Of a stretch of 22,320 bases of DNA, positions 13,136 through 20,295 are shown in pieces. The DNA lies in NCBI GenBank assembly GCA_964516815.1, contig CAZEXK010000023.1, positions 1 through 22,320 of the forward strand, written 5' to 3'. The DNA comes from CAIJNA01 sp964516815 (lineage in GTDB: Bacteria; Campylobacterota; Campylobacteria; Campylobacterales; Arcobacteraceae). Numbering within the stretch: the first letter of the stretch is position 1; every line of letters starts with the position of its first letter. The translations under genes were made by a program, and so were the position numbers. The notes beneath the pieces were generated by a model that saw only the letters and a list, made by a program, of their open reading frames with translations, had not been told where the DNA came from and did not search any database.

Positions 13136-14754
13136 CAAAAAAGTCCTTTTTTTAATTCTACTATTTTTTCTTGAATTTCTCTAATTTTTCTACTTTTATA
13201 TTTAAATTTTAAATTACTATCTCTTGAAACTTCTTGTAAATATTTATTATAATATGGAATTAATAATAACAATAACTGTGAATTTAGTTCATTTTTATTA
13301 TATATTTTTAATTCTTCTTGCAATAAAAGCCCTCTTAATTGTTCCAAATCACCATGGTTTAAAACAATATCTAATTCATATTTATGATTTTCAAAAATAT
13401 TTGTGTCTATATTTTTAACTAAAGGGACAAATTCTTTATGTTCTAAAAGTGTTTTTATAATTGATAACTCTGCAATATCAATATTTAATAATTTTTTTTG
13501 TGGTGATAAATTTTTAATATTAAAATCTTTTGTTTTTACAAATTTTTCATTTATATTTAGTAAACTTGCTATATATGAAGAATATTCTTGTTGGATTAAT
13601 TCATTCAAAGTTTTTATATATTCATTTATTTCTTGTAATGATTTTTGTTTTTGATTTGGATTAGTTAAATCATATTTTAAGACTATTGAATCAATTACAT
13701 ATTCTACAAATGGTTTTGTTTGAGAGAACATGATATTTAACTTTTCTTGTTCTCCATTTTGAACCATGTCAGCAGGATCTAGTCCATCTCCAAATATAAC
13801 AACTCCACCTTCATAACTTCTTTGACTTAACATAACTGAAGCTTTGTATGCTGCATTTAATCCTGGCTTATCTCCATCATATGCTAAAATTATATTTGGT
13901 TCACCCCTGCTTAACATTGGTAAATGTTCATTTGTAAGAGCTGTTCCTAATGTTGCAACTGCGTTATCAAATCCTGCTTGGTGTAGCATAATAACATCAA
14001 GATATCCCTCTGTTATAATTATTTGTTTTTTTTTGTATATACCTTGCTTGGCTAAGTTATATCCATATAAAAGTCTTGATTTATTAAAATGCTTTGTTTG
14101 TGGAGAGTTTATGTATTTAGCGTTGTGTCCTGAAATAGTTCTTCCACCAAAACCTACAAGTTTTGAACTTAAAGAATAAATAGGAAATGTAATTCTATCT
14201 ATAAATCTTGAATATAAGCCATTTTGACCACTATCTATTAATCCAAATTCTTGAGCCACACTAAGATTTAAAAAACTATTTTTTAAAAAATTAAGTGTAT
14301 CTTTTGATTCTGGAGCAAAACCAATTTCGAATTTTTCAATTGAAAAAGAAGAAATACCTCTTGAAATTAAATATTCATAAGCATCTTTTTTATGTATTAA
14401 TAATTTTTCATAATATTCATTTAGTTTTTCTATTACTTTATAGTCGGTATTTTGATGATTATTGTCATATTCAAGAGTGAAATTAACCATAGAAGATAGT
14501 TTTTCAAGTGCTTCAGGATAAGATAGCTTTTCAAATTCCATGATAAATTTTATGCTATCTCCGCCAACTCCACATCCAAAACAATGGTAAATTTGTTTGC
14601 TAGGACTTATTACAAAAGAAGCCGTTTTTTCACCATGAAATGGGCAACATGCCTTAAAATTTGCACCAGATTTTTTTACCTCTATAAACTGAGAAATTAT
14701 ATCAACAACATCAAGGTTATTTTTTAAATTTTCTATTGAACTTTTTGCAATCAT
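13135..14754 (-). CDS. dnaG: DNA primase
   Basis: It makes RNA primers at the replication fork. The 539-residue protein is complete. The N-terminal CHC2 zinc finger has C37, H40, C58 and C61 (CCPFHGEKTASF and IYHCFGCGVGGD). The catalytic core includes FGGRTI near 202-207, the TOPRIM motifs EGYLDVIML (249-257) with the catalytic glutamate, AYDGDKPG (291-298), and GLDPADM (324-330). The C-terminal part from about 430 is the helicase-interaction region and is poorly conserved, as usual in Campylobacterota. It diverges from the LapB-like TPR gene. An extended -10 element ends eight bases before the ATG, and no ribosome binding site is seen, so the mRNA may be nearly leaderless. Confidence 0.97.
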   Translation of the reverse strand: MIAKSSIENLKNNLDVVDIISQFIEVKKSGANFKACCPFHGEKTASFVISPSKQIYHCFGCGVGGDSIKFIMEFEKLSYPEALEKLSSMVNFTLEYDNNHQNTDYKVIEKLNEYYEKLLIHKKDAYEYLISRGISSFSIEKFEIGFAPESKDTLNFLKNSFLNLSVAQEFGLIDSGQNGLYSRFIDRITFPIYSLSSKLVGFGGRTISGHNAKYINSPQTKHFNKSRLLYGYNLAKQGIYKKKQIIITEGYLDVIMLHQAGFDNAVATLGTALTNEHLPMLSRGEPNIILAYDGDKPGLNAAYKASVMLSQRSYEGGVVIFGDGLDPADMVQNGEQEKLNIMFSQTKPFVEYVIDSIVLKYDLTNPNQKQKSLQEINEYIKTLNELIQQEYSSYIASLLNINEKFVKTKDFNIKNLSPQKKLLNIDIAELSIIKTLLEHKEFVPLVKNIDTNIFENHKYELDIVLNHGDLEQLRGLLLQEELKIYNKNELNSQLLLLLIPYYNKYLQEVSRDSNLKFKYKSRKIREIQEKIVELKKGLF

Positions 14755-14762
14755 ATAAAGCT

Positions 14763-14771
14763 ATTATAACA
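14763..14771 (-). promoter_or_regulatory. Predicted extended -10 promoter of dnaG
   Basis: The minus strand reads TGTTATAAT, a perfect TG-n-TATAAT, with only eight bases between it and the dnaG ATG. The expected start site is one to three bases before the ATG, which predicts a leaderless or nearly leaderless transcript. Confidence 0.55.
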
Positions 14772-14811
14772 CAGTAATATCAAATTCAAGTAATTTTAGG
14801 AAGACATTAGA

Positions 14812-14817
14812 TACAAT
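14812..14817 (+). promoter_or_regulatory. Predicted -10 box of the TPR-rnhA-rnc-aroC operon
   Basis: TACAAT lies 32 bases before the TTG start of the TPR gene, giving a start site near 14824 and a leader that contains the AAAGGGA ribosome binding site (14836-14842). It faces away from the dnaG promoter, with about 40 bases between the two. Confidence 0.4.
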
Positions 14818-14849
14818 CAAAGTAAATAAGTGTATAAAGGGATTAGGAA

Positions 14850-15899
14850 TTGAATAATTTTGTTTTTGATTACAGAGACCCTATCTTTGGTATAATTCTT
14901 ATTTTTGTAATAATTTTTATAGCTTCATTTTATACATATATTGAAACCATATTAAAAAATAAAAAATCAAATAAAGAATACAAAAAACTACTAAATAAAT
15001 TTGATTTAAAAAATTTAGATGAAAAAGATTATATACATCTTTATTCTACTTACAAATTGCCTTTTGATTCTATACTTTTATTAGCTTCTACATTCTTACA
15101 TAAAGGTGATAACAATAAAGCAATTAGTGTTTATTTAGCTTTATTAGAACATGTAAAAGAAAAAGATAAAAAAGAAAAACTATTGGAGTTATTAGGTGCA
15201 ACTTATTTTAAAAGTGGTTTTTTGCAAAGAAGTGAAAAAATATACCTAAAAATAATAAAGTTTAATGCCCACAATATTGCTGCACTATATAGTTTATTAT
15301 TAATTTATGAAAAACTAAATAATTATAATATGTGTAAAGAAATAATAGATTCTCTTAGCCAGTTAAATGAAAATATGAAAGAAGAAGATATCCTAAATGA
15401 AAGTTTACGGCTTATTAATAACATTGATTTATCATTTGAAGATAAGACAAAAAAACTAGTAGAAATATTTGACAACAATAGATTAATAGAAAGGCTTTTA
15501 GTAAAATATTTATTAACATACAATAAAGAATATTTTTTTAAAAGTATAAAAGTATTCGATCTTAGTAAAGTTCTTGATTTACTTTGGTATTTAGATTTTG
15601 ACGATATAAACTTTCAAGCATCACAAGATAATAAATTGCTAAATGAGTTATATACTGCAAAAGGTTATTTAAATACTGCTACTACTAGTGAAATATTAGA
15701 TCTTAGTATTTTAATAGCAACTAATGCATATCAAAATGATATAAATATTGATTTAAATTTTGATTTTGTATGTAACAAATGTAAAATAAATCATCCAATC
15801 TATGCAAATAGATGTCCAAATTGTAATGCGATATTATCGTTAAAAGTCACAACAAGTTTAGCAAAGTCTAATTATGAAAAAAATTCTTCTTTACAGTGA
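14850..15899 (+). CDS. LapB/YciM-like TPR protein with C-terminal zinc ribbon
   Basis: The TTG start is set by AAAGGGA seven bases upstream and by the lack of another in-frame start before the membrane segment. The 349-residue protein has one N-terminal membrane helix (about 12-32), then helical repeats of TPR type (for example GDNNKAISVYLALLEHV and GFLQRSEKIYLKII). It ends in a four-cysteine zinc ribbon, C308, C311, C322 and C325 (CNKC-x10-CPNC). The same order occurs in LapB/YciM, an inner-membrane protein that in E. coli guides FtsH to degrade LpxC and balances LPS with phospholipid. Overall similarity is not strong, so the role is inferred from architecture. Its end overlaps rnhA by 26 bases. 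A TPR protein before rnhA-rnc-aroC is also found in relatives. Confidence 0.7.
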   Translation: MNNFVFDYRDPIFGIILIFVIIFIASFYTYIETILKNKKSNKEYKKLLNKFDLKNLDEKDYIHLYSTYKLPFDSILLLASTFLHKGDNNKAISVYLALLEHVKEKDKKEKLLELLGATYFKSGFLQRSEKIYLKIIKFNAHNIAALYSLLLIYEKLNNYNMCKEIIDSLSQLNENMKEEDILNESLRLINNIDLSFEDKTKKLVEIFDNNRLIERLLVKYLLTYNKEYFFKSIKVFDLSKVLDLLWYLDFDDINFQASQDNKLLNELYTAKGYLNTATTSEILDLSILIATNAYQNDINIDLNFDFVCNKCKINHPIYANRCPNCNAILSLKVTTSLAKSNYEKNSSLQ

Positions 15900-16323
15900 T
15901 GGTTCTAGCTTGGGAAATCCAGGTGAGGGTGGATGGGGAACTATACTACAATACAATGACAGCATAAAAGAATTAAGCGGTTGTGAAAATGACACTACTA
16001 ATAATAAGATGGAATTATTAGCAGCTATTATGGGACTTGAGGCATTAAAAGAACCTTGTGAAGTAGAAATATTTAGCGATAGTAAATATGTAGTTCAAGG
16101 TATAAATGAATGGTTAAAAAATTGGATTAAAAATTCATGGAAAACAGCTGCAAAAAAACCAGTAAAAAATATTGAACTTTGGCAAAGATATGATAAAATA
16201 TCAAAAATGCATACAATAAAAGCAATATGGGTAAAAGGACATAATGGTCATCCTCAAAATGAAAGATGTGATTATTTAGCTAGAAATGAAGCAGAAGTAT
16301 TAAAAGAAAAAAATAAAAGGTAA
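15874..16323 (+). CDS. rnhA: Ribonuclease HI
   Basis: It cleaves RNA in RNA-DNA hybrids, removing primers and R-loops. The 149-residue protein aligns well with E. coli RNase HI (155). The acidic metal-binding residues are D9 (YSDGS), E47 (KMELLA), D69 (FSDSKYV) and D133 (RCDYLAR), with H123 in the flexible loop KGHNGHPQNE. The tryptophan- and lysine-rich basic protrusion NEWLKNWIKNSWKTAAKK that grips the hybrid is present. The start codon lies inside the TPR gene (26-base overlap), so translational coupling is likely. It is followed four bases later by rnc. Confidence 0.96.
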   Translation: MKKILLYSDGSSLGNPGEGGWGTILQYNDSIKELSGCENDTTNNKMELLAAIMGLEALKEPCEVEIFSDSKYVVQGINEWLKNWIKNSWKTAAKKPVKNIELWQRYDKISKMHTIKAIWVKGHNGHPQNERCDYLARNEAEVLKEKNKR

Positions 16324-16327
16324 AAAT

Positions 16328-17011
16328 GTGAAAGAATTTGCACAATTAGAAAAGTGTTTGGATTATCAGTTTAAAAATAAAGATCTGATAATCGAAGCAC
16401 TAACACATAAAAGTTATAGAAAAGCATATAACAATGAAAGATTAGAATTTTTAGGGGATGCTGTATTAAATCTTATTGTAGGAGAATATTTATTTAAAAC
16501 ATTTCCAAAATCAGCAGAAGGTGATTTGTCTAAAATAAGAGCAAATTTAGTAAATGAAAAAGGTTTTACAAAATTAGCAAATTATATAAATTTAGGTGAT
16601 TATATATATTTAAGTGATGCAGAAGATAGAAACAATGGAAGAAACAAAGCTTCTATATTATCTGATGCATTTGAAGCTATTATGGGAGCTGTTTATATCG
16701 AAGCTGGACTTGAAATACTTAAACCAATAATATTGAATCTATTAAATAAAAACTATGAAAAAATTACATTAGATAATTTATTTTCTGATTATAAAACAGG
16801 CTTACAAGAATTAACTCAAGCTATGTTTGGAGTAATACCTACATATAAACTTGAGAGTGCAATTGGACCTGATCATTTAAAAGAATTTGAATTGTCTTTA
16901 TGGATTAATGATAAAATGTATACTAGTGCAAAAGGTAAAAGTAAAAAGTTAGCGCAACAAGCTGCTGCAAAAATTGTTTTAGAACAACTAGAAAAAAAAA
17001 GGAAAAGTTAG
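16328..17011 (+). CDS. rnc: Ribonuclease III
   Basis: This enzyme cuts double-stranded RNA, including rRNA precursors and structured mRNAs. The 227-residue protein has a GTG start four bases after rnhA. The catalytic domain carries the signature NERLEFLGDAVL (36-47) with E40 and D44, and a second acidic pair D113 and E116 in LSDAFEAIMG. The C-terminal double-stranded RNA-binding domain runs from about 152 (DYKTGLQELTQ) to the end, with the KSKKLAQQAAAK helix that contacts RNA. All four catalytic acids are present. The stop is one base before the aroC ATG. The strong hairpin before obgE is one possible substrate; that is speculation. Confidence 0.97.
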   Translation: MKEFAQLEKCLDYQFKNKDLIIEALTHKSYRKAYNNERLEFLGDAVLNLIVGEYLFKTFPKSAEGDLSKIRANLVNEKGFTKLANYINLGDYIYLSDAEDRNNGRNKASILSDAFEAIMGAVYIEAGLEILKPIILNLLNKNYEKITLDNLFSDYKTGLQELTQAMFGVIPTYKLESAIGPDHLKEFELSLWINDKMYTSAKGKSKKLAQQAAAKIVLEQLEKKRKS

Positions 17012-17012
17012 C

Positions 17013-18089
17013 ATGAATAGCTTTGGACAAAGGTTTAAATTTACTACATTTGGAGAATCTCATGGTAAAGCATTGGGTTGTATAGTTGATGGTGTACCAG
17101 CTGGGATTGAAATAGATGAGGTATTTATTCAAAATGAAATGAATAGAAGAAAACCAGGTGGTAAATATGCTACAAGTAGAAAAGAGTCTGATAATATAGA
17201 AATACTATCAGGAGTATTTGAAGGTATAACAACTGGTACATCTATATGTATGATTTTATTTAATGAAAATCAAAAGAGTCGCGATTATGATAATGTAAAA
17301 GATTTATTTCGTCCAGGACATGCTGATTTTACTTATTTTCATAAATATGCAATAAGAGACTATAGAGGTGGAGGACGTTCAAGTGCACGAGAAACAAGTG
17401 CAAGAGTAGCTGCTGGTGCTATTGCTAAGTTATTACTAAAACAATTAGACATTAATATACAAAGTGGTATTTGTCAAATTGAAGATATATGTATACCTAA
17501 TGATCAATTTGTATATGAACATTCAATTAAGAGTGAAGTATATTCATTAAATGAACAATATGATGATAAATTTAAAGAAGCAATATCAAAAGCTAGAGCT
17601 TCTCATGATAGTATAGGTGGTATAGTTGCATTGAAAGCTACTAATGTACCTATTGGTTTAGGCGAACCTATATATTATAAACTTGATGCTATTTTATCAA
17701 ATGCAATGATGAGTATAAATGCTAGTAAAGCTGTTGAAATTGGAGAGGGAATTAATAGTATAAAGTTAAATGGTAGTCAAAATAATGATGAAATTAATAA
17801 TGAGGGCTTTTGTTCAAACCATAGTGGTGGGATATTAGGTGGTATTTCAAATGGCGATGATATTAATATGAAAGTATATTTCAAACCAACACCATCTATT
17901 TTTAAAAGTCAAGATACAATTGATATAAATAATAAAGAATTAAAATGCGAATTAAAAGGTAGGCATGATCCATGTGTAGCTACAAGAGGTTCCGTTGTAG
18001 CTGAGAGCATGATGGCATTAGTAATTGCTGATATGCTACTATTAAACATGTCATCAACTCTTAAAAATATAAAAAAAGTATATAAATAA
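17013..18089 (+). CDS. aroC: Chorismate synthase
   Basis: It converts 5-enolpyruvylshikimate-3-phosphate to chorismate, the last shared step to aromatic amino acids and folate, using reduced flavin. The 358-residue protein has all three family signatures: GESHGKALGCIVDGVPAG near 14-31, RDYRGGGRSSARETSARVAAG near 117-137, and RHDPCVATRGSVVAESM near 317-333. RRKPGGKYATSRKESD near 46-61 is also present. The start has AGGAAA upstream inside the rnc end. It closes the TPR-rnhA-rnc-aroC operon and converges with the FIST kinase gene, with only 11 bases between stops and no clear terminator. Confidence 0.97.
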   Translation: MNSFGQRFKFTTFGESHGKALGCIVDGVPAGIEIDEVFIQNEMNRRKPGGKYATSRKESDNIEILSGVFEGITTGTSICMILFNENQKSRDYDNVKDLFRPGHADFTYFHKYAIRDYRGGGRSSARETSARVAAGAIAKLLLKQLDINIQSGICQIEDICIPNDQFVYEHSIKSEVYSLNEQYDDKFKEAISKARASHDSIGGIVALKATNVPIGLGEPIYYKLDAILSNAMMSINASKAVEIGEGINSIKLNGSQNNDEINNEGFCSNHSGGILGGISNGDDINMKVYFKPTPSIFKSQDTIDINNKELKCELKGRHDPCVATRGSVVAESMMALVIADMLLLNMSSTLKNIKKVYK

Positions 18090-18100
18090 CTTTATAGATT

Positions 18101-20098
18101 TTAATGTATATTAAGTGGTAATTCTATAAAAAACTTTGCTCCAGAAGTAGTGTTTTTTACATATAAGTTACCATTTAAGTGATTTGTTATAATCTCATAA
18201 CTCATATATAAACCAATACCTGTACCTTCTTCTTTTGATTTTGTAGAATAATATGGCTCAAATATTTTTTCAAGTATATTTGGTTTTATTCCACCTGCAT
18301 TATCTTCAATTGAAATCAAACAATTTTTTTCATTATTACTTAACTCTAAAGTTAATATTCGATTTTTGATATTTTTTTCTATAAAGGCATCTTTTGCATT
18401 GTTTATTATATTGATTATTACTTGGGATAATTCACCCGATATTAGTTTAATCATTGTTACTTTATTGAAATCTATATTTTGAATTAATTTAATATTATTA
18501 TTTTTAATCGTACTTGATAACAGTTTTATAGTAGTTTGTATTTCATTTTCTATTATAATATCTATTAATTTATGATCATCTTGAATATATTCTCTAAAAG
18601 TATTAATTGTTTCTGATAAGTATTTACCTTGAGTGACAATATTTTCTGTATAACTTTCAAACATTTCATCACTTAATATATTTAAATCTTTATGTAATTG
18701 CATAGCACTAGCACAAGTAGTAATTATACTTAAAGGTTGTCTCCATTGGTGCGCTATATTAGAAATCATATCGCCTAAAGATGCCATTTTTATACTATTG
18801 TATAATTCTTTTTGTGTATTTTTATTTTTTTCTACTTCTTGAGTAACTCTTTGTTCCAATGTCTTATTTAAATCACTTTGTTCATCACTTGTAACTTTTA
18901 TCAAATGGGATAGCGCACTTAGATTATTTATTTTTATATTATCAAAATCATTTTGTAGTATGATGTCACTTTTGTTAATTTTTTCCTCAGATTCACTTAA
19001 AGATAATATAGTCATAGTTTGATTTAATAAATGCAAAGAATAATCATTAGATGTATAAAATTCACCGTAAGTAAAAAAACCACTTACTTGTGTTAATTTA
19101 GATATAGCAGATACATCAGCTGATATACTTTTATTTAAAAATCGTTTTCTTGCCATGCATGAATATACAAATATACTTTGTGTTGAAGAACTTGACATAT
19201 TTAATGCTAATTTTGTTGAGTCATGCAATAATATATTTTCACTTGAAACTGCAAACTTTACTTTAGAACCTTCTTCTACATTTCCAGCAAAACTAAAAGA
19301 TCCATCTTGTAAGATTTTAATAGGTGCTCTTGCTGTATGATATTGTCCATCTTGAATAATCAATGGAAATTCAATGGCAATATCTTGCAATAAGTGTGTA
19401 ATTTTTGAACCTAAATATTTTTTGTATAATTCAAAAGGAGTTATACCGTCTATTTCATATACTTTACGTTTATGTGATTTTGTAACAGTGAACTCTTTAC
19501 CAATACTTTGCCAGGAAAAACTATAGTCTTTAATGACATTTAATATTTTTGAATTTAAAGAAACACCAACTACTGCATTTTTTAATATTTTATTATTATA
19601 AAAAAGCAATGTGTATTTAAACTTACCATTATCACCAGCAAGACCACCACTAATTACAACATTATTAGCTATAGATTGTACTCCATTTAAAAATTCTTCA
19701 CCATTTATTTGCATACCATCTGTAAATAAGATAAATACTTTGGAATCTTTTTTGATTAGTTTTTTACTTAATTTTACACCAGAATTATATGAATTACCAA
19801 GAGGAATATCATCTATATACGAAATACAAATATCTGTATTTGTAAAAATACTAAATGAAATAACAATACTATGAGTGAAAACTTTATCGTGCATAATCTC
19901 ACCATCAGTAGTAGCGCCAATTATTTTTGCTTCTTTTATATTTTGTAATATTGTTTGTGATATAGAAGATAATATTTCTACATCAAAAGAACCAGAAAAT
20001 ATTTGAACTAAAACAGAATTAGATTTATTAATATTATTTACTTGTATAAATGATTCTAAATCATGTGTATTAGTAAATTTAAAATTAAAAGTCTTCAT
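18101..20098 (-). CDS. FIST-domain sensor histidine kinase, cytoplasmic
   Basis: The 665-residue protein has no membrane segment. Residues about 25-210 form a FIST N domain (IIGATTDGEIM, FTDGMQINGEEFLNGV, GGLAGDNGKFKYTLLFYNNKI) and about 215-360 a FIST C domain (VYEIDGITPFELYKKYLG, GSKVKFAVSS). FIST is thought to be a small-ligand sensor. A charged coiled coil (about 400-430) leads to the phospho-acceptor H450 in IAHQWRQPL. The ATPase domain has the N box N566-D570 (NNAKD), G1 D599 (DNAGG), F box YYSTK and G2 GTGIGL at 625-630. All catalytic boxes are intact, so it should be active. No response regulator lies in the window, so the partner is unknown. GGAGAAAT precedes the ATG. It diverges from acs across 197 bases, suggesting, but not proving, linked control. 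Confidence 0.9.
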   Translation of the reverse strand: MKTFNFKFTNTHDLESFIQVNNINKSNSVLVQIFSGSFDVEILSSISQTILQNIKEAKIIGATTDGEIMHDKVFTHSIVISFSIFTNTDICISYIDDIPLGNSYNSGVKLSKKLIKKDSKVFILFTDGMQINGEEFLNGVQSIANNVVISGGLAGDNGKFKYTLLFYNNKILKNAVVGVSLNSKILNVIKDYSFSWQSIGKEFTVTKSHKRKVYEIDGITPFELYKKYLGSKITHLLQDIAIEFPLIIQDGQYHTARAPIKILQDGSFSFAGNVEEGSKVKFAVSSENILLHDSTKLALNMSSSSTQSIFVYSCMARKRFLNKSISADVSAISKLTQVSGFFTYGEFYTSNDYSLHLLNQTMTILSLSESEEKINKSDIILQNDFDNIKINNLSALSHLIKVTSDEQSDLNKTLEQRVTQEVEKNKNTQKELYNSIKMASLGDMISNIAHQWRQPLSIITTCASAMQLHKDLNILSDEMFESYTENIVTQGKYLSETINTFREYIQDDHKLIDIIIENEIQTTIKLLSSTIKNNNIKLIQNIDFNKVTMIKLISGELSQVIINIINNAKDAFIEKNIKNRILTLELSNNEKNCLISIEDNAGGIKPNILEKIFEPYYSTKSKEEGTGIGLYMSYEIITNHLNGNLYVKNTTSGAKFFIELPLNIH

Positions 20099-20111
20099 AT
20101 TTCTCCAATAT

Positions 20112-20141
20112 TTAATATTAGTACATTAAACTTAATATTAG
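20112..20141. repeat. Direct repeat TTAATATTAG x2 upstream of the FIST kinase
   Basis: Identical 10-base units lie at 20112-20121 and 20132-20141, with a 20-base repeat period, close to two helical turns, placing both on the same DNA face. They lie 14-43 bases before the kinase ATG. Such tandem sites suit a dimeric response regulator, but the high AT content makes chance repeats possible. Confidence 0.4.
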
Positions 20142-20174
20142 ATGATTAATTGTAATAAATTTGTAATATACATA

Positions 20175-20197
20175 AACATTAAGTTACATTTAATGTT
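20175..20197. promoter_or_regulatory. Inverted repeat upstream of acs, possible activator site
   Basis: AACATTAA (20175-20182) and TTAATGTT (20190-20197) form a perfect eight-base inverted repeat with a seven-base spacer. Its centre is about 70 bases before the predicted acs start site, a usual distance for an upstream activator. Both arms are AT-rich, so confidence is limited. Confidence 0.4.
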
Positions 20198-20239
20198 ATA
20201 AAGTTAGCTATTATTTATGTAACACCAATGCTACAATTA

Positions 20240-20248
20240 TGCTATACT
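20240..20248 (+). promoter_or_regulatory. Predicted extended -10 promoter of acs
   Basis: TGCTATACT fits the extended -10 pattern TG-n-TATACT. The start site would be near 20255, about 40 bases before the acs ATG. No sigma-54 type promoter was seen in the intergenic region. Confidence 0.5.
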
Positions 20249-20295
20249 AAAAATGTAGAATTAATATATAATTTACAATTAAATAGGATGATAAA

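Noticed and set aside
18075..18135. Terminator between aroC and the FIST kinase gene
   Set aside because: Only a seven-base TTATAGA / TCTATAA dyad with a long loop is present; too weak to call.
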